Source: Colius striatus (lineage: Eukaryota > Chordata > Aves > Coliiformes > Coliidae). Taken from it: a stretch of 64,000 nt of DNA. The stretch is taken from the NCBI RefSeq assembly GCF_028858725.1, contig NC_084760.1, positions 93,121,867 to 93,185,866 on the forward strand, written 5' to 3'. Both the position numbers and the translations under genes were made by a program. The notes beneath the pieces are model-generated. The model was not told the origin of the DNA. It was given only the letters and a program-made list of their open reading frames with translations, and searched no databases. Positions 24,696 to 37,000 of the stretch are shown here, in pieces. The stretch's first letter is position 1. Every line of letters begins with the position of its first letter.

Positions 24696-27600
24696 GTCAT
24701 GTGTTTGCTTCTATTTATTCTCAGGTCTAAAAGTGGAGGGAAAAGAACCTGTCATATTTCAGAATGTACCCTAGTGCCCAGCTCCTATCAGCACACTCAC
24801 AGTAACAGCTCCTGTTACCTGTGTGATCCTGCCTGCTCCTGGTGAAGCTCCAGAGATTGGGGCTGAGCTGAATCAGCAGATGAGTAGAGCACTTCCCCCT
24901 GAGCTGCTGCACAGTTTAAGCTGGCACTTTCTTGAAACAGAAAACCTAAAAACATGTGACAGGCAAGAGGTGATGCTCTGGTGTGAGCTGCAGCATTGCA
25001 GTGCCAGAACCTGTAGGCAATCAGCTGGAGCTGTAGTGAAGAGGGAGATGAGCTGCCTTTCCCCTCCTCACTTCCCAGGTGAAATGTTTTAACCCTAACC
25101 CTTCCTTATGGACATCTAACCAACACTGCCCTGGAGAAATGCAGTGATAATGTGGTTTAATCCCTCTTTGAACTGTACTGAGCTGCTGGCCAGAGTGTCA
25201 CCAATGATAATGAACTGTACTGAACTGCTGGCCAGAGTGTCACCAATCATAATGATTTCCACACTTAGTGTCAGACTCCTCTCTGTTGTTCATAATCTGT
25301 TGAGATACTGGTGGCTCTGGGGATGAAGTGGTCTCTGATCTTCTGTGGGACTGGTCCCCAAGGAGAACTGGCTGCTGGTGGAAGGTCTCTGAAATGAGTT
25401 TTTCTGGCTAGACAGAGTGACCATGAGCCATGGACCGGGGGAAAAGAGGGACCCATTGCACTCTGTGGTGGCTTTGGGTCACTCATCAGGCAGATGGAGA
25501 TGTCAAATGTCTCCGCTGGCCTGCAGAACCCCAGGTCTTCTGTCACTCAGGCATCACCTTGGTCCGTGGGTAGGTTAGCACCTTTGTTTACACAAGAAGA
25601 GCTTGAAGGGGAGGAGAAAAAAGGCAGAAGCAAAGACTCACCAATCACCAGTGCTGGGCTACAGCTCCATGGGTTGCTGGAGTCAGAATAGGATGAGCTG
25701 GATCTCTAGCCATTTCCTTCTCATGACTATGTAGTATCTATCTTAATTGTATTGGCATTCAGCCACAGTTCCTCTCCTACCGCCTGGGGCAGGGCATAGC
25801 CTGGACGCCACAAACTCAACTAGCACCACAAGGAACAAAGCCAACCATTTATCCACATGCTCCTGGGGAAGAAAGCATTTGAACCTGTCTGAGATTCAAG
25901 AGCATTAACCCCGGTTTTCCTCCAGACTCCAGCATTTGGACTCCAGCCTCATTCACCAGGCCTGGGAGAAATCCCATCCCACGCCATCTGGGCTGGGCTG
26001 CTGAAGAAATGGGGAGCAGAGCATCTCAACAGCAATGTGGGGCTGGGACCAGCCGGGTGGACAAGGGCTGAGCCTTCTTCTGCTCCCCTCTGCCAGGATC
26101 CTGCATCATGTCTGGCTGCCTTTGCTCTGGTGTCCTGTGGACACAAGGTATGTCAAAGCAAGTGGTGGGGATGTGTATGACAGCTGGGGGAGATGGGGAG
26201 GCGGTAGCTAAGGAGACCTGGTATTGCTGTGGAGAGAAGAGTATTGCAGTGCAGGGACAGGGCACGTATCTGTGTGAACTCCAGCCCTGCTGCCAGCATG
26301 GATCTTTATTGACAGGGGAGCTGCACAGATGTCATAGCATCTCCTCCCTCAATCCCACTGCCCCTCTGCCTTCACAGCCCTCAAGCCTGGTGTGTGGCCC
26401 CATCCAGGGTCATGAGGCCAGTGCTGAGCACAGAGTAGAGGCCTGGGGAAGAGTTGATTTATAGAAAGCTATAGGCACAGATAGCCAGGCCAGGCATCTC
26501 TAACACCCATATCAGGTGTCTCGTGTCCCCATCTCTTTGTGCCCACAGTTTGTACCCTGTTCCTTCACAGCAGTCACACATGGGGCCTCTCGGAGCCTCT
26601 TGTTATTGCCCAGACTCTCTTACCCTGACACTGTGCAGCATCCACCACCATCTGTTAAGTGGCTGAAAAATTAAGATTCTTAATTAAAAATTAACTAATT
26701 ATGGTATTTGGATTGAAACTCCCTGCTTTTGGAGAGATGGGACACTACTGCTCGAACTCCAGCTAGCTTTGCAGTGAAAGTGCAGTGAGCACAGAGGTCA
26801 GGCTGATGTGAGGAAGGCTCCAGATATTTCCACAGCGCAAACTCCTAGGCAGAAGGCTGTGGATGAAGGGCTGCCACACCTGGGGCTTTTTCAGAGATCA
26901 GCCTGTGCAGTGGGAAATCATCTCCCAGCCTGTCACCTTCAATCCAGGCTGCATGTGCTGCGATATCTTCTGTGTGCTACCTGGCTGCTTTTATATCAGT
27001 ACAACTCGTAAAGCATGCAAAGGCTGTCAAGCTGTCATGTTATCTTTTCCGTTTGAGCAGCACCACAGGCTCTGAGGGAGGGCAGGACATCTTATATACC
27101 CAGCAACAGCAGCGTGGTTCAGCGTTAACATTTGTGCTGTGCTGTGTAAAAAAGAAAATACAACAAAAGGAAGAGCAGTACAGCAGCATAATGAACCACA
27201 TATAAGCAGAAGCAATCACACAAAATGTAAAGGTGTTTTAAGACAGAATGGGTGTTAAAATATCAGTCATCCCCCTGCGCTACCGAAAGCTCAGAGCACC
27301 CGGGTGGTGCTGGAGGAGGAGGAGGAGGAGGTGCATGTTGTGCTCTTCACATTAAGGGTGTGTTATTCCCAAAGTTAGCTTCAAGTTAAGCTCTTGTGCA
27401 GGCATTCACAGCGGCAGCCTGCCTGAGGTAAAGCTTGCTGAAAGCATGAGCTCTGACCTGCCCTCATGGTGCTACTCACGAGATGATCTGTCCTGAAATA
27501 TTTAATGGAGCTGGACACGGGGAAATCTATTGGTCTCTCTCATGAAAGCTTTTCTTATGAGAAGCTTTGGCGGGACAGCAGCACTTTATCTATTATCATT

Positions 27601-30600
27601 ATATTTTAGGAGAGATAATAGAAGTTTAAGCCATATTAAATGCCACTGCCGTCTGACTTATATTGCTCTGTCTCATCCTTCCATAATTCCATCTGAACAC
27701 CTATTTTCTTTCAAAATCTATCAGAAGTTGCAGCTTTACCCTGTTGGTGAGACCTTGTTTCCTTCCTCCCTGTTTTTTTTTTTTCCTCCTTTACATTTCA
27801 CAGACTCCTACCAAGAGTGTCTGACACTTTGCCTTTCAGGGCAGCCTTCTAATTGCCAATGTAAGTGGCAAGTCAGGTGCCCAATCCACATCCCGGCAAA
27901 GGTGATAATCAGGGGAGTTCCTCAGGCTTTGGCTTCAAACAGCTGGAGTCTGGGAGAGGGGAATCCAGGTAAACAGAAGGGGGGAGGCAGAGATCCTGCA
28001 GGACTTTGATATTTTTAGAGAAGCCTCTTAAAGAGTCTCAGCATCTCCTATGTTTTGCCATTGATTTAACACGAAATTAGCTCCTGTGCAAAGTGCTGTG
28101 TTTGCAGCCAGGGCCTGAACTTCTCTGTCCATTGCTGGAGCAGGTACAGGAGAGCAGCCTGCACAACTCCAGCACCGTTAAGAATAAAAAGCTAATCACA
28201 TCTGCTACCTTCAGGCCTATGGTCCAAGGCCACAGGGGCACTCAAGAGCTGCAGAGTGGGCACTGGGATTCCCTATGACAAATCTGGCAGCTACGCAACA
28301 GTCAAGAAGCAGTTTTTAACCATGCAGGGAATAGTTACCTGGAGATCCTGGGCGCTGGAAAGTTGTGTCATCAGTCCACAGCTCTCAGTACTCTTTTTAA
28401 TGCTTGCTGAAGCAGACATTTTTATTATTTTTCTACAAAGCAAGGTAGTAATTTTGTTTCCTAATATTTATTTGTGGTTTTCTGTTTGTATTTGTCCTCC
28501 TCCTAACTTTCTCAGTGATGATAAACGTTCCCCTTTGAAACCCCAAACAGCTGTATTCCCTTAAAGAGTGTGTTTTCTATTTGCTGAAAATGTATGCAAT
28601 CACATTGCAACTTCCACCTCTGACTGCCAGCATCCAGCTCAGCTCAGTGACTCTGTCTCCCTTTGGGGGTCTCAGCTAGTTACCTTGTGCTGGGTACAAC
28701 ATCGCACAGACCATAAGGTACCATCCATAAGCACCAGACATCCAAGGATGTTTTTATTAAGCAGATACTTTGCAAGCTGATTGTCTTTTTATAAACACTG
28801 CTCTTCCTTCTGTACCGTTCCCAGGAGGTCTTTCAAGAGTTTCTCGTTCCCTTTCACACCTCCAAGCTTTATGAAATTCCCGATTGCTTGTGCCTGCTCA
28901 CAGACACGTGGCGACCACAGCAGGGAGAAGCAGGACACACAGCCCAGCAGCACGCTGCTTGGGCTGGCACAGTTGATGGCTCTAAATCCAGACTAGCCAT
29001 CCTGGATTAGCCAGCTCCTGCCTGAGCTGTAGCAGTGCTGGAAGGCAGCAGTGCCACACAGGCCCTCCTCCACAGCTGAAAGAGGTCAGAGGAGTTGTCA
29101 CCTCTTCACTTTCAAGGTGTGTTAATCTGCAAAGCCACCCTAATTGCTCAGCTGTAACTGAAAGCAAAGTGGAAGGTGAGGTGGCTGTGTTAATTATCTA
29201 GGCTGCAGTCTTTAACATCTCCTGTTCAATGTTTTGGAAGAACCTTTTAAGATATAAAAATAGCACCTTCCGGAGAGTAGGCATCCACCGCCACAAACAA
29301 ACCTTTAAAATGTCAACGTTCTCCAGGAAACAAAATCTCAGAAAAGAATGAATTTCAGGCAGATCAAAATGAGCAGTTCTGGCTGTTTGTGGCACAGGCA
29401 GAGTGACGTGAATGGGACTTCATCTCCCCACTCTGCAGGAGCACTGTACGCACAGCACAGCCTCTGGGCAGGTGTTTTGACCAAAGGGCTGAGGGTTCCA
29501 TCTGCGCTGCTGAAACTGGACACTTCCTCGCTGCTAGTTCAGTGCCACCTACAGTAGCAAGTACAGAAGGTGTCAGAAAACCAAAGGCAGAAATTTCTGC
29601 TTGCTGGAGCCAAGTGCTGTTTAGGCCAAAACACCAAAATGGCTTTTTAGTAACTTGTTTGTTTGTCCATGTAGCAGAGGATGGTGTAGGCGAGGAAAAT
29701 GGGAAAGGAGCCCTTTGGCTGAAGGCTGCCAGCTCTTGCTGTGTCTGCTGCTGCTGATCTTTCTAAACTTCCACACGGTATTTCCCTCCATGACCTGCCC
29801 TGTTCCTTGCTAGTTTTTTTGTGCATTACATCTACTTGTATTTCTTTCCAGAGTATAGATGAATCTGTGTGAGGTGAGGAAAAGCTCTCCCTCTCAGTTT
29901 TGTTCCAGTGTTTTTGCTAATAAATTGTTTTCAGTGGGTAACTCTGAAATGCAAGAGAAACACAAGTCAGTGCTCTACATCTTCTGGATGTTTGAAATAA
30001 ATGCATTTCAAATGACACTTCAGAAGAATTCTGCAAGTCACACCACTTGCTTGTTGGGGAAGTGTTTGTGTGGGAGCATGAACCTTTTCTCTAGAAAGAT
30101 GTTAACAGTTTTGGTGCATTTAAAACCAGAAACACTTCTGAAATCCAAAGCTGCTTTCTTTTTTTGGGAAATAAAAAAGAAAGAGAAGGATAGAGGCAGG
30201 GTACTGCAAACTGCAGCGATTAGAATGGTTTCAGTTTATATTCTTGGTCTTTTTACTGGTAGTTGTTGGTTTTATTCTTTAAGAATGCTTCAAGCACTTC
30301 ACCTGCTTCTTTCTGTTCTGTTGAAGGATCAGCCCAAGACATGTTTTTTTATCCAGCCCTTTTCAGAAGCCTGCCCTGGGGACAGATGAAAGCCCAGCCT
30401 TGCCAGTGAGTGCCTGTACAGCTCTCCGGACAAGGAAGTGCTCAAGGCTGACCCTTTACACAGGCACATCCCAGAGCAAGGGATAAACAATTTGGAGCCA
30501 AACAACTTGCAAATAAAGGCTCCAAGATGTGGAACTGGTTCAAGGTACATGCTAGCTGTTCTCTTAACACAAATGTAGGACATTTCTTTTAATTCTGGCA

Positions 30601-32827
30601 TTACTGAAGACACAATTGATCAATAAAGTGTTTTGTTACTACTGCTGGCTTAAAATGTTACCGTTCCCCTTCACCACCTCCTGTTTATTTCCTGCCCTAT
30701 GTAACACTACTTCAGTTGTGCTGGCACGTGTTTGTAAGAGCCACAGCATAGTTCCCCTCAGAGAACTGATCTGGTTTAACAAGGAACCCACAACAACATA
30801 AAAAGACACATAGGTGATGTAGGGGATAGAAAATGGCTGCATCAAACCAAAGTAAGAGTGCAACTGCAGTGAGGGGAAATAATTGGGACAAGGTTGTTAC
30901 CAAAACACATCATTCAACTGGCCCATTCTCTCTTGGCTCATGCTATCCTTGACCTGCTACAGAGAAGCTTGAGTGAGTTCCTACACCTGAAGGCTCTCCT
31001 GACCCAAATGACGCCTTTGTGGTTTGGTAAGAGCGATGGCTGGAAGCATCCTTGAACCGAAGCTTTGCCATCCCAGAGGGATTGCCGCCCTATGCTGTGT
31101 AACGTTGCTACCCTACACATCTACACCAGCAAAACTTTGTTATATTGAGGTGACCTCTCCTGCTACCCCACATTCCAGTTTCCTGATGAAACATACCAAC
31201 CATTTCCGTCCTACCCAGGGTCCACTTGTCCTGTCACACCACTTCTGAAATGTGATTTGCAGATCCTCAATCAACCTCTCTCTCCCCCCCTCCCTTATAG
31301 ATTACAAGGTCAGACACATCAAGTGCTTTACTGCCACCAAATATTTTCTTACCTATTATAGATCATTTGCTGCATTTCAGTCACCATTTGTCATATAAAC
31401 CAGATTTTACTAATGATAAGCTGAAAAATGCTAAGTTCATTACTTTTGGATCCCATACAGAGGTAGAGGACAGTTTAAATGTGCTTTAATGATTCAGCCC
31501 TTGAGTCCTATCATTTATGTTTTCAGAACACTACTTCAATGAGATCCACCAGTGCTGGGTTTGGGTATAACAGTATAATTACCACTGCTGCAAACACCAG
31601 CCTATCCTTTTTGTAACTCCTTGGAATGGCAACAAAGCTTATCTTGTGGATGATAATTTAGAAATAGGGCATATTGAGTTGAAAAGATGTGAAGGGCTTT
31701 TATTTAAGCACATCAAACATGCATACAAATAGGCAAATAGTCTCAAATCCATCTTGCAAGTAGAGAAACTCTAGCATGGGCAGTGGTTTTGACTTGTCTA
31801 GACAGCAGCTGCTCCATTAAAAAATTAATGTCACCCTTCCCTATTCCCAGTCCTGTCCTCAGCAGGGCCAAGCCCCATCTGCCAACCAGGAGGGTGGCAG
31901 GGGTGCCAGGGCTGCGGGACCCAGGCCCACAGTGACCCCTGCTGACAGGGAGCTCCCACGCTGACAGTGGGGTGGGAGAGACAGGGGCAGCGTGGGTGAG
32001 AAAAGGATAAAGCGTCAGGTGAAGCAGCATTTTGGAGCAGTGGCACTAACACTACTGCTTTCACAGCTTGCCTGTAGAGTTTGTCAAGAATAAATCCTTG
32101 AGCTCTAACACTCTCTCTCAACGCAACACTTCTGAGCATAAACAAAGCAGCTTCTGAGCAGAGAGGTCGTAAGATTGCAAAAGTGACTGAGAAGAAAAAT
32201 CAGATGCAAACTGCTTGTCAGAAACATCAAATACTACACATAGGAACTGATTTCCTAGACATCTGAAGCCCATTTCTTACCAGTATTGCAATCCAAAACT
32301 TTGTCTGTTTTAAAATTTGGCTGGTAAAGAGATGGTATGATGTCAGGAGAGAAAATTTCAAGTGTCTCTATGAGAAGATCTGATAAGCAGATCATAAACA
32401 TAACGTTCTCCAGCATCTGGTGGTAAAATCTGAGGCACTGAACAAAACACTTTTTAGAAGCATCTCAATCCTGAGCAGAGGCAGCTGCACCTGCTGTCAC
32501 ACAAGCACGCTGCCTGTGCACCCGGGGGCCTGTACCAGCCACAGAGGGTAACCCCCAGCACTGAGAGGTCAGACCCCACTCCAGGATAAAGCACCACCAC
32601 TGCAGATACTGAAGTCCTTGGGAGACCATTCCATTGTTTTTACCAAAGAAAAAAAAACATCCTAAATTTCCCATTCAGCTTCAAACCACCACTCTGTATC
32701 TTACTGACCTTCAGCAACCAGGTCAACTTTATTCTTCTCATTACTTAAGGATATGACTCTCTCTTTGCTCTCGCTCACATGCTTTTCCAGAGCAACATAT
32801 AGCCTTCTCCAACTCCTTCTAAAAGAT
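24696..32827. other. Intergenic between LEFTY and SDE2, no recognisable gene
   Basis: No conserved exon series or repeat family was recognised in 8.1 kb. It holds a 42-bp duplication (25170-25253), a short (GGA)n run near 27315 and one isolated AATCCACA at 27883. In human, PYCR2 and a second LEFTY lie in this neighbourhood; neither is visible here. Confidence 0.5.
25170..25253. repeat. 42-bp tandem duplication
   Basis: Two adjacent 42-bp copies, starting at 25170 and 25212, share GAACTGTACTG(A/G)(A/G)CTGCTGG and CCAGAGTGTCACCAAT(G/C)ATAAT. They differ at only a few positions, so the duplication is fairly recent. Confidence 0.92.
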
Positions 32828-33443
32828 GAGCAAGCAATGTGCCCAAGAAGGCCAATGGCACTCTGGGATACATCAAGAGTGTGGCCAGCAGGTTAAGGCT
32901 CTGTTCCTCCTCTACTCTGCCCTGGTGAGGCCCCATGAGGAGTCCTGTGTCCAGTTCTGGGCTCCTCAGCTCAGGATGGACAGAGAACTTCTGGAGAGAG
33001 CCCAGTGCAGGGCCACCAAGATGATCAGGGGACTGGAACATCTTCCTTATGAGGAAAGGCTGCGGGAACTGGGGCTGTTTAGAGGAGACTGAAGGGGGAT
33101 CCTATTAATATTTATGAATATCTAAATGGTGGGTGGCAGGAGGCTGGGAAATCCCTTTTTTCTTTTGTATCCAATGACAGGACAAGGGGTAATGGGATGA
33201 AGCTGGAACACAAAAAGTTCCAGTTAAATATAAGAGAAAAATATTTCACTGTGAGAGTGATGGAGCAGTGGAACAGGCTGCCCAGAGGGGTTGTGGAGTC
33301 TCCTTCCTTGGAGGTCTTCAAGACTCACCTGGACATGTTCCTTTGCCACTGATCCAGGTGACCCTGCTTCTGCAGGGGGGTTGGACTAGATGATCTCTAA
33401 AGGTCCCTTCCAACCCCTACCATTCTATGATTTTATGATATGA
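32828..33443 (+). mobile_element. CR1 LINE fragment, about 0.6 kb, 3' end intact
   Basis: This is the 3' part of CR1 in sense orientation. It starts with the ORF2 end (residues like GHSGIHQECGQQVKALFLL, then RMDRELLERAQ) and runs through the 3'UTR to TTGGACTAGATGATCTC and ATTCTATGATTTTATGATA. It lies just past the inferred SDE2 poly(A) site, antisense to SDE2. Confidence 0.95.
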
Positions 33444-33518
33444 TTAAGTACTTACACACATTAATCATCTATATGATACCAATACTTGACATCTCACAGA
33501 AACTCAAAGAGGAGTGCA

Positions 33519-33524
33519 TTTATT
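33519..33524 (-). terminator. SDE2: Candidate SDE2 polyadenylation signal
   Basis: AATAAA on the minus strand, 479 nt past the SDE2 stop codon, followed by TG-rich sequence on that strand. It is the best signal before the downstream CR1. Cleavage would be near 33500. There is no transcript evidence. Confidence 0.6.
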
Positions 33525-34002
33525 TACACTGAGCTCATATAAAAATGGTATATTTAAATAAAGAAATTTGAGCATTTAAGCCTGGATCATTAAGTTCAAT
33601 GGTTTTCATCTGACAGTTTTAACTGTGCTGAAATACACACGAAAGGAGATTCAATAGGAAGCTAAGAAAGGATTGCTATTTTTCTCAAAAATAGGTGACA
33701 ACAGTATCATACAACCACTTTCCAGAAAACATGCCTGTTATTTCTTTCCATATACAGAGCTTGCTCTGTTGCATTAAGACTTGTCATAACCATTTGTTAA
33801 GCTTATCAAAAGGCAACAGTTCCACTCCTTCAATACTGAAAGCTCACTAATGAACTCCCTATCTAGCAACTTACACCATGTTAACATTAATCAAACTTCT
33901 TAAAGAACAGCAACAAAAACTATCCAGGGATTCCAAAGAATTGTATGTGGCAGTACAGAAAAAGATTCAAAGCACATGGATGTAAAAGAACTTTTTTAAA
34001 AA

Positions 34003-37000
34003 TCACTTTTTCTTCCCTTTGGAGGGCTTTGCAAATAAGGCAGGATCAATCTGGTCTCTAGACAGACCTCTCACTGCAAAAAGCCTTGCTGCTCTTTCCT
34101 TCAAAGTGCCTCCACATTTCAGTCCTAAAGCCATCAACTCCATCTTCAGTTTATCCAAACCTAGGGCTTCCATTTCAGCAGCAGAGTTGAATGCCAGCAG
34201 GTCTATTGGTTCCACCTCCTGCAAAGAGAAAAATATCCCATCAGACTATTTTCTTCCTGACTAGGGAGGACCAGCAAGTACAGAGAGAAACCTTCATTTT
34301 ATAGGACGTTTTCAGTTAGGATTATCTCAAACTTCCAATGACATAATAAAGTTGAGCAACATCTCAATCTGTATTATATATGTACTATGTGTTATTAGGG
34401 GTAATGGAAAAAAGCTGGAACACACAGGTTCCATAAAGAAAAACTATTTCACTGTGAGAGTGAGGGAGCCCTGGCATAGGCTGCCCAGGGAGGGTGCAGA
34501 GTCTCTTTCTCTGCAGGTTTTCAAACCCGCCTGGATGGATTCCTATGTGAGCTGATGTAGATGAACATGCTTCTGCAGGGGGTTGGACTGGATGACCTCT
34601 AGGGGTCCCTTCCAACCCCTACCACTCTTATGTGATTCTATAATGTTGGACATTCACACCACTAGCAGTACTTGGCTACCCAAGCAAAGTATCACTGCAG
34701 TAGGTACCAGCAGCCCCAAGGCAGGCAGCAGCCTACTTGGAACACACACAAATCTTTGAGCAGAGAGAATGCAGTCAAGAGTGGGGTGAATGCTCAGGTG
34801 AGCTTTGTACCCAGTGTCCTACTGCACTGCTGCAGTTCTGCTCCTCACACTACCTCTGACACCAGCCCAGTCAACCTGCAGATGTTCTTAGGCTTACAAG
34901 GCACACAGCCTCCAAGACAAACGCAATGGCCATTTTGAATGATAAAATCACTACTGAACTTCTAAAGTTACTCCACTAGAATTAACACATTCTACTTGCA
35001 ACAGAGGAATGCTGAAAAAGTAAAATAAAAAAAGGTAAGTGATAGCATTTAATCCCATTCCTCTGTAGAAAAAAAAATCAATGCTGGTTTTATCCCCAGA
35101 GAAGATAAATACTCCCAAGAAAACTTAATTAAAACCAACAGCTCACCACCTCACCTAGCAGTTCAGTAGCTTAACCTTGGCTTCCTGATGCACAGCAAAG
35201 CTAACAGCCCTTCCTTAGCCTGATGTAGAATATAACCAGTGTACATCCAGCAGTAGCAGGAGGGAGGATGAATAGTTCTTTCTAATGCTGTTACATTATA
35301 ATTATGGAAACAGATAGAAAAGCACTCTCTTTTCAGTAAAATTAACCAAAGAGCAAATTCTGAAGCTCATGACTCATTCTGAAACAAGAAAATTGATCAA
35401 AATTTCAACTTAAAAGGAAATTAGTGTATCTGCAGAATAATTGAGGGTGCAAGGGACATGTATAGATGGCCCGGTCCAAGCCCAGGCCCTCATCCACAAA
35501 CAAACATAGACAAATACAAATGCTGGAACTTACCAACACAGTAAACACTAACACCTGTTTCATTCAGTACTTAAAAGAACCTATTAGTCTTATAGAACAG
35601 ATCATGATTGAGTTAAACATACATCAGAGAATGCAATACCAGCATCAGGACTGAGACCACTCTCTTATGAGCTCAGCCAAAACAATTAACACTGGCAGAA
35701 TTAGAATCTTTGTCCCACTAAGCATATATAAAAAAAAAAGAGAGAGAGACTGGCTGGCTCATTATTCTCATCCTACTTAAAAAAAAAAAATCCATCCAGG
35801 ACTATTATAAAAATATTTCCACCTGCAATAACAATCTGCCACAGTATTGGTGGAGTTTCCTGTTCTAGGAATAGACAGGCTTACAAATCCTGAGCAAAAA
35901 ATTAACAGCAAAGAACAGTAAACATCCTGTTTAAAATTCACCAGCTCTAATAGTACAGTAGATGACAAAGTTCTAATTTATCAGATTACATCCTTAAGTC
36001 TACTTTTCATTCAATTGTATGAAACCTTCACATATCAGAATTCATTCATTGGCAATGGCAGCTGATGGCAGACTTTCTGCTCAAGTTGAAAAAAAAAAAA
36101 GCAGAAAATCCAAGCAACTCCATTTTATTGTTGGAATAAGCCAAGATTCGTTACCCCTAAAAATTTGTCATAGTATTATGCAAGGAGCAATGAAGCACAA
36201 GTATTGGCACTTTCTGCTCCTGATGTGACTGAGGACTGTGCCACCAACCCAGATAGCCAGGAGAGATGAAGGTGTGGCAACAGCACAGACCTGCATCCAC
36301 CATGGATATACCAGACTGTGGATTTTAAAACCACTCTTCTGCCATCCTCTGCAGTTCAGAGGAAGCCACTAGACAGACTAATCTTGTCTCTCTAGGAATG
36401 GAATTTCTCCTTTCAGACTTTCAATGGAAAATCAAAGTTTGCACCACACTACTAAGGTTCTCTATGAACTAGATGTAGGTCTTGTAATAAAATCTAAGAA
36501 AGACTGATGAGCTGATTGGCTTAGAGGGCATCTACTCAGAACAATTCTCAATTTAAACATCGAGGTCAAATAATGTTAAGATTACTCAAACTGGACTTTC
36601 AATCAGTCAAGTTGGACAGTGTTTGGTCATGTGTCAAAAAAGGACTGGTAAGTCTTTTGCCCTGCAGAAGGGTTTTATTATCCTTTTTCGTCTCCAATGA
36701 ATAATTTTGGATACAGACTCTATTTATTTGTGAAAGAGAAAACAACCAAACTAAAAACGCAACCAAAAAAATGCCAAGAGGAACAGGGACCTCAGGAAAG
36801 ACAATACCAGCCAGCCAAGGGCAACTGCATCTTTGTAGCAACTCTAGACTATTAAAATCTTAATCTTATAAAGCTCTTCCTCAACCCATTCTACTTTGTG
36901 TTTCTCAAGGCAGTACTATCATACTACAGACTTCTCCTTGGAGTCACTGTCAACCAAGAGTCACCTTTGGCTGCAGCTTCCATTAACTTGTAACCTTCCA

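Noticed and set aside
25091-25102. CCCTAACCC telomere-like word
   Set aside because: Only about one and a half units; expected by chance, with no interstitial telomeric array.
27883-27890. Another FOXH1-type AATCCACA downstream of LEFTY
   Set aside because: A single isolated word. Similar single hits occur near 3016, 24431, 33632 and 44281, so alone it carries no weight.
32826-33092. Frame resembling the end of a reverse transcriptase-type ORF
   Set aside because: It is the remnant ORF2 end of a CR1 LINE, not a host gene.
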